This document shows positions 12,401 to 18,963 of a stretch of 64,000 bases of DNA, piece after piece. The DNA is taken from positions 1-64,000 of the forward strand of contig CANRNQ010000009.1 in the NCBI GenBank assembly GCA_947632045.1. Direction: 5' to 3'. Each line of letters starts with the position of its first letter. Position 1 is the stretch's first letter. Below the pieces are notes generated by a model. It did no database searches. It was not told the DNA's origin and saw only the letters and a program-made list of their open reading frames with translations. The translations under genes and the position numbers were made by a program. Source of the DNA: an uncultured Clostridia bacterium. GTDB lineage: Bacteria > Bacillota > Clostridia > Oscillospirales > Acutalibacteraceae.

Positions 12401-15400
12401 CGGACTTTTTGGGGTCGCTGCTGCCCTCTGCCGATTGACCGTTATCTGTGAAATAGAATTTTCTTCTGTTCGTTTGAGTTGTTATCTGACCCTGATCGTC
12501 GGCAACCTCGGTTGTTTCGATAAAGTCAGCCTCGGGAACGACAAACTTATAAATTCTAAAGGCTTGCTCGTAATCTGTAATGCCGTTTGTCGTCAGGGCT
12601 ACCTTGTCAACCGTAGCGGTAATTTTGTTCTGCTGGCCCTTTCCGCTAAAGTCAATTTTTCCGGTTGCCTGCTTGTGTGCGCCGCCAATGTCGAGAACGA
12701 GCTGACCGTCGATATATACCCAAAGGTCGTCGTCGCCGGAAAATTCAAAGGTCGCGGGTTCTCCGTTTTTATGTATGCCGTTTGCGGGCAGCTTAAAGTT
12801 CATTTGCATTACGTTAGCAAACGCATAGTCGCGGTTTCCGCCGGATTCATTGGTGCCGCCGCTGCCGTTTGCGGTATTGAACGGGAAGTAGCCCTTTACG
12901 TCTTTTTTGTTATTTTCATCTATGATTTCTTGATTTATATTATTTATGGTATTTTTGTTTTTATAGTAATTTACACTCGTCGGTTTGCTGTCTTTGTTTG
13001 TACCGTTGCTCCATGTGAAGTTTACGGTATCGCCGTCCGCCGAGCTGAAGCTATATTCGTTTACTCCATTGTTGTTTGTTACAACGAACGGGAAGTAGGA
13101 GCTTATTATTTTGGCTCTCTGTGAATTGTAGCTGTATGTTTGAGTATTTACCGGATATTTTGTAGCACCATATCCGCCGTTGTTATTTGTGGTATAATGG
13201 TTGCTGCCGCCGTCGGCAGCTATAATGGCTATTTGTCTCTCATTTAATGTCAAATCTTTCGATTCCCAATTTCTTCCATATCCGTCCTTGAATTTAACGC
13301 CGGTATAGGTGTTTTGGCTGTCGCTGATGGTATAGCTGTATAAACCGCCTCTTTTTCCGTCTATTACGGCATCATCCTTGACAAACGTCATCTGGGTATA
13401 ATCCTGCACATGACCGCTGTTATCCCAGAGTTTAATAAACGGACGATTGTTATTTGCTCCCGTCCAGCTGTTTTTATCATTGTAAACGAAGAGCGCGTAT
13501 ATTGTTTTATATCCACCGCCGGTCTGTTTCTGATAAGAACCCGATACCGTTTCTCTCAGCCAATTTGCGTCAAAGTAAGGAGATGGCAGAGTTTTTTCGC
13601 CGCCTGTAGGTGAAAAAATGCTGTATGTAAACTCTCCGTTGCTGTCGCCCATAAAGTTCTTTTCAAGCTCCGGATACATCAAGCCCATAACGGCGCGGTG
13701 ATAAGCGTCGTCGCCACCTAGGGCACCGTTATTTTCCTGCGGGTCATGACCGTTGTTTCCAAGACCATTTGCATTATTCGCGGTATAGAATTTTGATGCC
13801 ATTTCTCCACTGTTGAGTGTAGCCCAAAAGTCATTCACGGTATATCCGCCGTAGCTTACCATAAGCTCTTTTGCTCTTTCGGGATTCCACTCTCCGCCGG
13901 TATTATGATCTATATAATAGTTACCAAAATAAAGCGGGTATCTCCAGTTGCTGTTTTGATCGGCTACTTTTTTAATTTCTTTATTGAAAACCGAGAAAGC
14001 GTTATAGTCTTCAGACAAGCCGTTTCGCCAGCCCTGAGAAAGCTCGTTGTCGGAAAGATAATCTATATAATCGCTTTTTACCCAATATAATCTGCTTGTT
14101 CCGTTTTTTTGGGTTACTTTTACGTCGTAGTCTGTGTTGACCGCGTCTGATTTTCTCAGCCACTGATCCTGATAGTTCTGCGACATATAATACGCGGTGT
14201 CAGGCTGTTTGTCCGCCGTGTCGTAATACGGGGTGTAGTCGGCTGCCGCCGCCGCTATGACGTTCTCCCTTGTTGAAAGGTCGGATATCATATTGCCGTT
14301 TGCATCGCGAAGCGGAATTGTTACCGCGTCAGAGGAGCCGAGGTCCTTATCCGACGGGTTTACATGGAAAACGTATTTTGCGCCGACAACAAGATTGCCG
14401 ACGAACCAGCCCGGGTCCATACCCGGAGCGGCACTAAACTCGGTGGTGCAGTTGATTTGGTCGTTTTCGTCGCCTGTTGCGTATATCGTCCCGTTGTCCG
14501 CCCACATTTCGTTGTATACCCATACCTGTTTAGTGGTCGCGCCCTCGCAGCGCTCCGGGAAATGATATTTTGACGCAACGATGCTGTCGTCGTCCTGAAT
14601 TATGAGATAGTTTTGCAAGCCCTTGTTGTTATACGGAGCTATCTCTTCCGTTGACAGGAAATCCGACGCATTAAAGGTGTATATATGCGGGTCGCGGGGA
14701 ATCGCGCCCTCATAGAACATAAAGCCGTTGTACTCGATAAGCTCGAGCGGCTGAGTAGAAACGGGCGAGTCGGGGGTGGTGATTTGGTCGTCCGTTATCT
14801 CCATCTTATCTATACTTGCGGAAACAAACTGCGCCGCAGAGAAAACTACCGAGGTCGCACCCGACTGCTCAAGCATATCTCTGTCAACGTCAACATACCA
14901 ATAGTCGTGCAGATATGCCTTGTGCTCGCTGCCGCCGTCGTGAATCTCCTTGTCACTCTCGTCGTCGTAAGTACTCATTTCAAAATTGCCGTCAGCCGGT
15001 ATATTCATTCCGCTGCCGTCGGCGCCCGCTTTTATCTCAACAGGGTCGCCCGCCGCGTCGATAAACTTTACAAGCGGCTGAACAAAGCGAATCGAGTCCG
15101 TCTGCTGGAGCGAGCTTACCTTGCTCGAGCGGAAGATTATTCTTATTTCGTTTGCGCCCGGAGACGGCTGTCCCTTGGACGGAGGCGTAAGGGAAAGGTC
15201 GCGAATAATAACCTTTGTCGCCGTGTCGCCGTTTATTGTTTCGGAGTTTCTGATGCTTGTTGCGTATGTGTATTCCTTTACGCTGTCAAGCCCGATTCCC
15301 GTGCCGCTGTGGTGACCAAGCTGCGTCTTCTCGTTTTCGGTGAGAGGGCGGAGGTCGGTTATCCACTGAACCTCACCGTTATCGTTTATAAAGCGCACGC

Positions 15401-15662
15401 CTACTTTGTCCGTGCCGCTGTCACCGGCTGTGCCTTCCGTTGAATTTACACGGTCGTGCAGCGCCTGCCGCTCCTTTTGCGGCAGATTCTCCGTGTTGAT
15501 GTAGTACGTCTGCTCTCTTTGGAAAACCTGCGGGCCGTCCGCCGAGGCGTTCGTCGTGCCGACATACAGCGGAGTAAAGATGGAAATTACCATCAGCAGC
15601 GCCAACAACAGCGCCTGACTTCTGCCGAATAAATCGCGCACTTTGATTTTTCGCATAATCAT
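417..15662 (-). CDS. Giant LPXTG-anchored surface/pilus-tip-like adhesin: signal peptide, fibro-slime-like N-terminal region, SpaA/CnaB domains, ~17 Spy0128/FctA-type isopeptide repeats, MPKTGG sorting signal, TM, basic tail
   Basis: ORF track 417..15713; ATG at 15662 preferred (AGGAGG upstream, then MIMRKIKVRDLFGRSQALLLALLMVISIFTPLYVG signal). C-terminus NMPKTGGIGNSMFYIIGLAAILLAAGYLVISRRKNK. FSGDDDLWVYIDGQLVLDIGGAHKQATG = fibro-slime type motif. Repeats of 'F.N.Y ... L.A.K ... F.FTA.L ... Y.ITE'. Confidence 0.9.
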   Translation of the reverse strand: MIMRKIKVRDLFGRSQALLLALLMVISIFTPLYVGTTNASADGPQVFQREQTYYINTENLPQKERQALHDRVNSTEGTAGDSGTDKVGVRFINDNGEVQWITDLRPLTENEKTQLGHHSGTGIGLDSVKEYTYATSIRNSETINGDTATKVIIRDLSLTPPSKGQPSPGANEIRIIFRSSKVSSLQQTDSIRFVQPLVKFIDAAGDPVEIKAGADGSGMNIPADGNFEMSTYDDESDKEIHDGGSEHKAYLHDYWYVDVDRDMLEQSGATSVVFSAAQFVSASIDKMEITDDQITTPDSPVSTQPLELIEYNGFMFYEGAIPRDPHIYTFNASDFLSTEEIAPYNNKGLQNYLIIQDDDSIVASKYHFPERCEGATTKQVWVYNEMWADNGTIYATGDENDQINCTTEFSAAPGMDPGWFVGNLVVGAKYVFHVNPSDKDLGSSDAVTIPLRDANGNMISDLSTRENVIAAAAADYTPYYDTADKQPDTAYYMSQNYQDQWLRKSDAVNTDYDVKVTQKNGTSRLYWVKSDYIDYLSDNELSQGWRNGLSEDYNAFSVFNKEIKKVADQNSNWRYPLYFGNYYIDHNTGGEWNPERAKELMVSYGGYTVNDFWATLNSGEMASKFYTANNANGLGNNGHDPQENNGALGGDDAYHRAVMGLMYPELEKNFMGDSNGEFTYSIFSPTGGEKTLPSPYFDANWLRETVSGSYQKQTGGGYKTIYALFVYNDKNSWTGANNNRPFIKLWDNSGHVQDYTQMTFVKDDAVIDGKRGGLYSYTISDSQNTYTGVKFKDGYGRNWESKDLTLNERQIAIIAADGGSNHYTTNNNGGYGATKYPVNTQTYSYNSQRAKIISSYFPFVVTNNNGVNEYSFSSADGDTVNFTWSNGTNKDSKPTSVNYYKNKNTINNINQEIIDENNKKDVKGYFPFNTANGSGGTNESGGNRDYAFANVMQMNFKLPANGIHKNGEPATFEFSGDDDLWVYIDGQLVLDIGGAHKQATGKIDFSGKGQQNKITATVDKVALTTNGITDYEQAFRIYKFVVPEADFIETTEVADDQGQITTQTNRRKFYFTDNGQSAEGSSDPKKSALFEAGNDIKGKIFNAVGSSFGGDGYIFGEAQGGAASYQTSYDESTQMWTIYAIGQETANWQDCALYINGLDVPYLPEVNLLVNRGGTASQMWNPQKDEYKNGANQPLEFNINNTDTSMVHTMTIYYMERGMGDSNLKIDFSTLPANTRVRTYKNVETDDLNDAFETAAENKTDANSLVNRRDRFAMRITDSANASDIADNLNLAGKTYSLVDSMGAETNRSARVGADPARENMFILRDAEYAQFLNTFNVGDNVTVGERGDSADELYNADPTASNFFNYDTYFRLYDAAGNIKDTLQAGGSTGVTSVGGEGGIPENQRRDYEDTLAAKEGYYKFNRNETASQRSVSFKVDDNNDDPNKFVTRYLEYLNHLETTDLVISTDILDPNDNYNIVNLNQRRFSYKLEVFTNGEWRTYPFEAEIFLYDTDGKMQTEQVSTANGETTSVPVSYETRLTANDKNGKGGGEFTLSKYDKMVIHGLPVNLPYRITEGRDSQFAALGYFVNNSIQNVNKEIGEGATPADNARRKAYIDEYMVKFSGGEGAESYQTYTASEDADFAYDKAAQNDTLHCKTADGAFVLNPNIGVSDVKTGQITNPDEALKSSSVSSDTTGALADDKKSNSIQIINIYSPKPGALRAIKLLGKDVYKDGEKSFSFKADLIDGVITDSTGESPVQKPVSSDDKSKYSYGEKAIDTSGNVTFDGVTYPDEDAKLVYEISEVIPSDAQKKGDQMIKDGIIYTTEKRYALVELKKGDNTPSVTYYSKRDSNTSQDNNWGLVEANKIDVPTFTNNYAPGEAKLDIKKVDNRDNSTPVAGAEFTLYSDEQMKEAIGDPISTDGSGSLSFTGLSYEQNYTKPVVPDDTVNYTLKLSKDSLVASGVQVLSGTISYNSSNITYNGDAKALSAGASLTNVEDDGSGKISYTLTLGETLTELSSDLELITLSFKVNQPNLTELDYGFAPAISNQDLKVSGNYTIDYTGAHSDESEFAGVYYFKETKTPAGYVKNATLYRLTFDGQGNTTVWYYSDEANENEGGWVSTGGTIVSQTNKGTVTLSNDWDETDVYYDLDALKLILNETTLASRLADASDNFNFEAELVQYSYFKNDNEVIRKTGDAGFLAGSENVLGFGSGASKKATASATVSGDGIVSFGQVAFDATPFMLNSRSETSIRGNGKDQHPEDYDVVNNKIVLVYKLSEKLTPEQEKIYNPMADQYATVTLQMIVKNTTEPKDEDYSVIVERTAWSDVAPTITNALTEAIIAGGGAVMPIMNFEPDEQKEPSPIFNTYKPVAAPLKLSAVKNVSTHDDVDAETTAPAELANKFSFTAKLNTVTVKDLAGGTVYKYDSSVTTGEPKGWTVTINGKTGTAGTDDGENSYVVEPAIEQLFQFKGSSDTRVGSYEQTKQNDENGKVSFDMLLSDNARNIGGLEISDLSYTIKETAVDKSVSSVYAQDDTTWTAEVTLAGDNGTTVDYSRTSGTTGSATTASKDNAVFFNPYITNDALVKLSAEKTFAKNGTELSEADVRKLLGDNKFDFTAELYYLDAEKGSTAVSYDYAKDKDAAISADLQPFCFTSGSSYSKTRSASTTATSGAVSFSGPRVNLNDYNVKKLVYRITETSTNGGFIDGTKQIYAVITNNAVTSGAQKEFVVNYYSKEGENHSFAEADKLTTNSEGLPKYTNSLVKVNGSYAIDGTKSVTGTATDAVPEFEFNASLTSASITDIYGNEITDINDPAVAKLAIAKNNLTVKNTADGKIKFVCPTGIDLTEIKTAKLVYTIKENGSKNYNGRYTTDPTEYTVTLTYDRGNVEWTADTASVEFAKSITAVKNGEAVEPAPDSISFNNTYVNNSLGFTLNAEKTVKNLPAGTTIPSIFKFTAVPYSVKTASGEISRDKLTAEGYGALPTVEATNVVNNITLTSSKFDVNALPDFEYIVYAITEQDTQAPFAKDGKTVYAKLSLNESRSAFSAPEYFSKPECTADDAIQKASFENPYTPDNKQFTLKAEKSVKSDYSTNNAPTEPFRFTATLKSAIVTNKLNDPDGSNKLVYSGGEFADNTSMLLKQFGFKTGDAYSYTNTQTNTNGRISFPTVSADLSAVGVENLVYEIVEESFDGDFKPVKTWTVTVTVENGAFVTTYTDGTEENTEAASFVNTYEDHMAGLKLSALKTVTDASGKETEPFGKSFDFTATLAYVEVKDLVSGSTYTYDGEAWSAGAENKIVPEEIKNLFLFSENKVSQTKSCDEHGNVSFDMNYPEAEKKLNMGGLELTALEYKIVENDHSYSQYDKDTREYTAAVEFAPADNSFSYKYTNNKDNSLDLEKAKFVNTFKPNGKDIILKAKKTVESDYTQNGKPGADRSFDFTAKLRSVTVTDLLDGNNTQYSFDSTKDSFVDASDLVKMFGFTSSEGFVQSETKQNNADGNVEFSKINIDVNAVSFTNLIYEITEAPTSDFKPVSTKYVMVEYKDGQIVDTAVEDLTTIAVIAASPTPIAATDNSDAVSAFTNYYNDEFTGLELNALKKITTADVPETEANPGDLEFEFTAELSKAVVIDKVSGELHSYDAQAEGGKLDKFTELFAFKGAEGAVVSATEKNTADGAVSFPMYKSGKELNMGGLTLTTLTYKITETKNPSKIHNTDNSVYTVNVSYDPTAKTFTYAYSNGNADRNSDKYAKFTNTYRDGETVFNLSAVKEFTDIPDTLETPSFEFSAEPYAIKLSADEAQTSPIPTNIGKWLPTGLKTTNVGADIKFADTLKQKIDVNALPGFDYIVYKITEGDVAYPYTKHDPSYALYAKLSVLTEGAPEFTVEYFSDESCTTPCEAKFVNDYNKNDRTFALEARKFKKLSTQSDAEAVLTGADENKLFSFTAYLSSMTINGVEYKNGTDNSLTAPQAAGLYAAARLGEGNSSTVSNNAQGIVKFTGIPTIDLNKFDFDRLVYTITEQDTSAKGWTKDSALYYAAVTKTGSGEQAALSVKYYSDEQLTSEVNVAYDDGTNSNIPRFINTYTENKLTFPIEAKKEYSLTSGDNTADQGNVTESSFPGISEAFTFTASLYAIEKDGALYTDLTDAAVSELADAAKLGSRNSAKASNDALGNIKFASMPSLDLNKFEFGKLIYKLTEDDVNIAGWTKDSSVYYAAVSPNSDETALETTYYKDDNGALGEKIDAAAFSFKNNYTEKNAQLTLEAEKTIKSTHNADGATPTENEFEFTATLLHVDATSTVDSSKTYAYDGADFDSADRLVKMFGFNGAPSTTVRNDGAKISFTTGNIDLNAATFDNLVYSITENPNADNNYTEDTKTYYAMAQLNESGDGFTVSYYKENPMTVTEGNEALTQKPKFENQLIPETAQLQFSGKKYLLDEDEATAATSYIPFDYELTLSKANLHTVLDNKAHTLDNIDDYVKQFTFDGQLTTKITNDDDGNILFPTLTGIDMSEITIDEGGLVYTVKELPSTDNRYGTDDKIYTITVRYDTQNKQFVYSYAYHYDTDAETQTPSYSVLYYNPYKVRNLSYQLEAIKTIGLNAERLTSSIDTDRQFTFTANLYSIQLKDNTTIKQADLSGSAYSAIPATLNAANAQIDLSTFTGDVLFDEQTIDVHGINDVKSFVYEISEDPVSVDIPFEAHNPDIKYYALVTVPDETEPDAAKFDVTYYKEADAETGSVTGDALTENEKPSFTNDYLPEDQGFSFELTKTVDGKTDYAERLRNKFTFSAELTRVDDGKGGVYEGENITDEMRDLFALRPVSNGAVDGAPISQLLFSSQKYDLNVYSGYVLTYDVSEDDIADNLIASQYNKDASVVTVTATFGDKEITTTVPEDKDFDNTAKMAYTDVSFIKVDLDGKTPISGATFTLYTDEACDDAHKATLDDVCPTDILEHDTCTFKNDMVSDENGKVTFSHISYLPKQPAEAARTFYLKETKAPAKFQLNPNTYKIEVMSDGAYKLYYKTPTTKVFKLLVDSDGEKLISNIPTPNMPKTGGIGNSMFYIIGLAAILLAAGYLVISRRKNKSFEKARESFPPEE
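1010..10540 (-). repeat. Tandem Spy0128/FctA-like isopeptide domain array (~17 divergent copies) with an interrupting SpaA/CnaB domain at ~9.15-10.05 kb
   Basis: Recurring protein pattern e.g. ASFENPYTPDNKQFTLKAEKSVKSDY...PFRFTATLKS...VYEIVEE; AKFVNTFKPNGKDIILKAKKTVESDY...SFDFTAKL...IYEITEA. Lys in 'A.K', Glu in 'ITE', Asn in 'F.N.Y' recur. Copy count by eye. Confidence 0.7.
9448..9855 (-). other. Cohesin-like insertion within a SpaA/CnaB-type domain of giant adhesin 1
   Basis: VVPDDTVNYTLKLSKDSLVASGVQVLSGTISYNSSNITYNGDAKALSAGASLTNVEDDGSGKISYTLTLGETLTELSSDLELITLSFKVNQ... lies between GSLSFTGLSYE and VYYFKETKTPAGY of the SpaA fold. Confidence 0.5.
11980..12780 (-). other. Fibro-slime-like domain region of giant adhesin 1
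   Basis: FEFSGDDDLWVYIDGQLVLDIGGAHKQ... and, further C-terminal, VHTMTIYYMERGMGDSNLKIDFSTLP (resembles the closing 'F.ER...SN..I' part of fibro-slime domains). Boundaries approximate. Confidence 0.65.
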
Positions 15663-15821
15663 TTTTACGCATCCTCCTAAGTTTGTATTTGCCAAGCCGT
15701 ATGCTTTTATCACTATCCTAAGCCCTTGATACTCGTCAAGCGTGCAAGATTCTGTACGGCTTCTTATAGGCGCTCATCGGTTCACAAACGCTCGGAACAA
15801 TATTATTTAATATATTTGTTC

Positions 15822-15891
15822 ACAGAGTATTTATTGTAGTGAATAACGCAAAAACCGGTTTGGATACACGATTTTTTGCGCACTTTCCCAA
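15822..15891 (-). promoter_or_regulatory. Conserved 5' leader box of giant adhesin 1 (shared with giant adhesin 2)
   Basis: Minus strand TTGGGAAAGTGCGCAAAAAAT...CACTACAATAAATACTCTG; compare 53744-53812 plus TTGGAAAAGTGCGCAAAAAAAC...ACCACAATAAATACCCTG. Confidence 0.5.
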
Positions 15892-15914
15892 CAAGCGCAA
15901 ATCTACGCATTAAA

Positions 15915-15943
15915 ATAATAACACTCTGAATTTAACAAATCAA
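15915..15943 (-). promoter_or_regulatory. Candidate sigma-A promoter for giant adhesin 1
   Basis: Minus strand TTGATT-17 nt-TATTAT (plus: ataata 15915-15920, aatcaa 15938-15943), just upstream of the conserved leader box. Confidence 0.5.
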
Positions 15944-16176
15944 TAGAATTTCGGCACAAATTCTTCCGATTTTAGTGATTGACCGTATAAATTTTCTCGG
16001 ATTTTTTATGCGAAATATATAAATAGTCCATATAGTTATCATTAATTTGTTTTGTTTTTAGTAACTTTCCTGAATACGGTGTTTTATTTTGCCGCGGAGT
16101 TGTTTATATTTCAGGAGAAAGGATACAAGGCTCCCGCCGCCTTTATATTCTCCGCCGCTTTGAGCGGGAGCTTTGC

Positions 16177-16320
16177 GTTCGGGCGGCGCCCGGCAAATTT
16201 CCGCGCCGCGCGCGGAAATTTGCATAAAAGCGCGGCGACGTCGGGCAGTGTTCTCTATTATGGGGCTGAGCGCCGCGCTTTTCGGCGCGCAGCGCAGCTG
16301 CGCGCGGGCGCCGCCCGAAC
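16177..16320. repeat. Cloverleaf palindromic element, copy A
   Basis: Outer stem gttcgggcggcgccc(16177)/gggcgccgcccgaac(16320), perfect 15 bp; arm1 gcaaatttccgcg/cgcggaaatttgc; central arm aaaagcgcggcg/cgccgcgctttt; arm3 gcgcgcagc/gctgcgcgc. Confidence 0.85.
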
Positions 16321-16404
16321 ACTGCTCTACTCAAGCACAGGCAAGGAGCGGGGCAATGCGGCGGCTGTGTTGACGCGTTGCCTTAAATAATTCCCGGAAC
16401 ACAA

Positions 16405-16430
16405 AGAAGCGCCGACTCAAACGACGGCGC
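16405..16430 (-). terminator. Rho-independent-like terminator of NUDIX gene
   Basis: gcgccg-actcaaacga-cggcgc just 3' of the minus-strand CDS; minus-strand tail ttctttgtg. Confidence 0.45.
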
Positions 16431-16434
16431 TCCT

Positions 16435-17190
16435 TTATATCATATCCTTTTGTCTTTGGTTTGCGTTCTGATTTATACGCTTTTCACACCGCGTCGGCCT
16501 GTCGTGCTTGCAAATGGCTTTTTGCGCGGTTTCAAGTATCCTTTGATCGTTTCGATAGCAGCACAGCTTGCGCGCCTGGTCAAACGTAACCCAAACATAG
16601 CTTTCTATTTCGCTGCGCTGTATCTTTACCTTGTCGTCCTTTGTTTCGGCAAGAAAAAATATAACCCTCTTTTTTATATTGCCAAACGGCGAATAATCGC
16701 TGACCTGCCGGTAGCCCTGATATATTTCTATATTAAGCCCCGTTTCTTCAAAAACTTCTCGAAGAGCAGTCTGGTGTTCGTTTTCGCCCACCTCCATGTG
16801 CCCCTTAGGAAAGGACCAGTATTTACCGTTGCAGTTGCGCACAAGCAGAAGTCTTATGCCGTCTGCTCGGCGGGTAAACACCACCGCACCACAGGATTTT
16901 TCATAAAGACAGCGAAGCTGAAAGTTTCTGCCCATTCTTCCGCTGCCGTCCAGAAGCTCGCGCAGGCGCGATTGATAGTATATCTGCCCCGGCGGAGCTA
17001 CTATCAGCCTGCTGCCGCTGTCGGCGGTTACCCTGCCTATGACCGTGCCCATAAACTGTTCCGGCGGCTTTACTCCGGAAACAATATACGCAGGGGTGTT
17101 TTTCATGCTGCTCGCGCTTATATACCCCGAATAAAGCCCGTTGTCGCTGAGCTTTCCGTAAAGCGTTGTATCTACGCTCATTCCAAGCAT
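16435..17190 (-). CDS. NUDIX hydrolase with N-terminal extension resembling part of an inorganic-pyrophosphatase-like domain
   Basis: Nudix box GHMEVGENEHQTALREVFEETGLNI; N-terminal PPEQFMGTVIGRVTADSGSRLIVAPPGQIYYQ. Confidence 0.8.
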   Translation of the reverse strand: MLGMSVDTTLYGKLSDNGLYSGYISASSMKNTPAYIVSGVKPPEQFMGTVIGRVTADSGSRLIVAPPGQIYYQSRLRELLDGSGRMGRNFQLRCLYEKSCGAVVFTRRADGIRLLLVRNCNGKYWSFPKGHMEVGENEHQTALREVFEETGLNIEIYQGYRQVSDYSPFGNIKKRVIFFLAETKDDKVKIQRSEIESYVWVTFDQARKLCCYRNDQRILETAQKAICKHDRPTRCEKRINQNANQRQKDMI

Positions 17191-17279
17191 TTCAACACCC
17201 CCCCTTCCTTGATAATTGATAAGATAATTGATAAGATAAAGATAATATATACCTATTAATTAATGTAGGCTTTTCCTCT

Positions 17280-18596
17280 TTATAGAAGCCCCTTCATTTT
17301 ATTTATCTGTGCCGCGCTGTTTGCGGACATTATACCGTTTACAAACAGCACGTCGGTTATGCCTTTTTTATTGCAGTAATCCCTTATGTTTCCCTCGTAA
17401 TATCTAAAATCTATAACGTGTACCTCGTCGTAGTTTGACGAAAGAAAGGGCACGAGCGCGCTGCCGAAGGTATCCTTGACAAGAAGCAGCTTTTTGCCGT
17501 CGCTGTTTTCCTCGTTATCTACAACAAACAGCGGGTTGTCCCCATATGCTATAACGTCGAGCGCGTCCTCGTCCTCTTCGAGCTTTGTTTTATACATTTC
17601 CACGCTCTTTGATTTTTCTTCAACAACGCCGTCCGGCCTTCGCTCTATCACAGAGCAGGAATATTTTCCAGGTATGGTGTAGTAGTCGATGTAATCAAGG
17701 TTGCTTTTGAGGTCGTCGTTATCAGTCGATTTTATATACGAGCCGCTGTACTCCTTGACCGTCTTTTTTTTCAAAGACGAAAGATTGAGTGGGTCGAGCT
17801 TAGCCGTTTGTGCGAAAATCGTATATGCCTGATACGCTCCGAGCGTCGTCCAACGGTTATCCGTATTGTAAAAAATGTATTCGTTGCGGTTTTCCCCCAG
17901 CGCGTTGTATATATCAACCGGCACGACCTGCTCGCCGTAGTTGCTGTATATGACTGTGGTATTATCGCGCTGTGGGTTGCTGTCGAGCGAACCGAGCACT
18001 CTGTCCGGCAGTCCAAAGGCCGTATGGTTTGGCACTACCATATTATACACCGTGACTCCGCCACCGAGCGTCCGCTTAAATTCGGCTATTGTATCCGAAT
18101 ACGCAAGAGCCGTCTTTTCGTCGCCTCTAAAAACATCAAAACCCGCCGCGTTCCATATATACAGACTGCCGTCCGCGTATCCGTCTTCTCCGTTATCCTC
18201 AAGCTTTGGCAGCTCCTTTGTAACCGGAGTGTACGCCGACAGCGTCGCCGCCTCAGTCTCCGCTTCGGTGGTCTGCTCACTGCCGCCTGCAATACCCGAG
18301 CTGCACCCTTTCATTAAAAATACCGTGATTATTGCTATTGACGCCAAAACCGCGAGTACCGCAAGCGCGATAATAGCCCTTTTTTTCGCTTTGCGACGGC
18401 GCATTTCCTCTTTTTTCTTATAATATTCGCGCCTTCCCCTTGAGCTTTGCGGGTGAGGGCTTCCGTTTTGGTCGGCGGCCGCTCTGCCTGAGCGGTATTC
18501 TGCGTCACTCACATACCTTGCCGGTCGATCCGTCTGGCTGCGGCGCTTTCGCGGATCATGCTTCCCGTTTTGCTCGGGAGGCATATGTCTTGCCAT
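17280..18596 (-). CDS. Membrane-anchored DHHW-family-like protein (SGNH/AlgX-like), degenerate DHHW motif
   Basis: Start ATG 18596 (MARHMPPEQNG..); one TM helix AIIALAVLAVLASIAIITVFLM; IFYNTDNRWTTLGAYQAYTIFA resembles the DHHWTTLGAY motif. Confidence 0.65.
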   Translation of the reverse strand: MARHMPPEQNGKHDPRKRRSQTDRPARYVSDAEYRSGRAAADQNGSPHPQSSRGRREYYKKKEEMRRRKAKKRAIIALAVLAVLASIAIITVFLMKGCSSGIAGGSEQTTEAETEAATLSAYTPVTKELPKLEDNGEDGYADGSLYIWNAAGFDVFRGDEKTALAYSDTIAEFKRTLGGGVTVYNMVVPNHTAFGLPDRVLGSLDSNPQRDNTTVIYSNYGEQVVPVDIYNALGENRNEYIFYNTDNRWTTLGAYQAYTIFAQTAKLDPLNLSSLKKKTVKEYSGSYIKSTDNDDLKSNLDYIDYYTIPGKYSCSVIERRPDGVVEEKSKSVEMYKTKLEEDEDALDVIAYGDNPLFVVDNEENSDGKKLLLVKDTFGSALVPFLSSNYDEVHVIDFRYYEGNIRDYCNKKGITDVLFVNGIMSANSAAQINKMKGLL

Positions 18597-18826
18597 AAAT
18601 ATCCATTCCTTCTCAGTTAAAGTAATTTCTTTATTTGCCAAAATATAAAAAACGCTATTTTAGATTATACAACAAACGAGCCGCAAACACAACATTAAAA
18701 TCGCTGAAAATTGTTTCCTATTGAATTTTGGCGGCTTTTCTCCTGTTTTCCGCGGTTAAAACAGAGGCTCTCGGCGTGGTCGGGCTGTCGCTGACGCTCG
18801 TTTTTGCTTTGTGCGTGGACTTAACC

Positions 18827-18963
18827 CGCGGGCGGCGACCCGCCCCTTTCCGCCGCCGGCGGAAAGGGGCAAAAACGCGGCGGCACACCTCCCCCCGACA
18901 TAAGCGCAGCCCCTGCCCCGCCGCGTTTTCCGCGCGGCTGCGCCGCGCCGGTCGCCGCCCGCG
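18827..18963. repeat. Cloverleaf palindromic element, copy B (possible extended stem 18782-19011)
   Basis: Outer stem cgcgggcggcgacc/ggtcgccgcccgcg; arm1 gcccctttccgcc/ggcggaaaggggc; central aaaacgcggcgg/ccgccgcgtttt; arm3 gcgcggc-tgc-gccgcgc; second outer stem gggctgtcgc(18782)/gcgacagccc(19011). Confidence 0.85.

Noticed and set aside
15421-15672. 83-aa minus-strand ORF starting at ATG 15672
   Set aside because: The ATG abuts the Shine-Dalgarno sequence and is out of frame with giant 1; the paralog shows the same ATG in frame, so this is leader drift rather than a gene.
15662-16100. c-di-GMP riboswitch upstream of giant adhesins
   Set aside because: Looked for GEMM-like core sequence because such riboswitches often control adhesins in Clostridia; no recognisable motif by eye in either leader.
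16052-16390. 112-aa plus ORF and overlapping small ORFs at ~16.1-16.4 kb
   Set aside because: Lie across cloverleaf element A; GC-rich palindrome creates spurious ORFs.
16450-17259. 269-aa plus ORF
   Set aside because: Antisense to the NUDIX gene, which has a clear Nudix motif.
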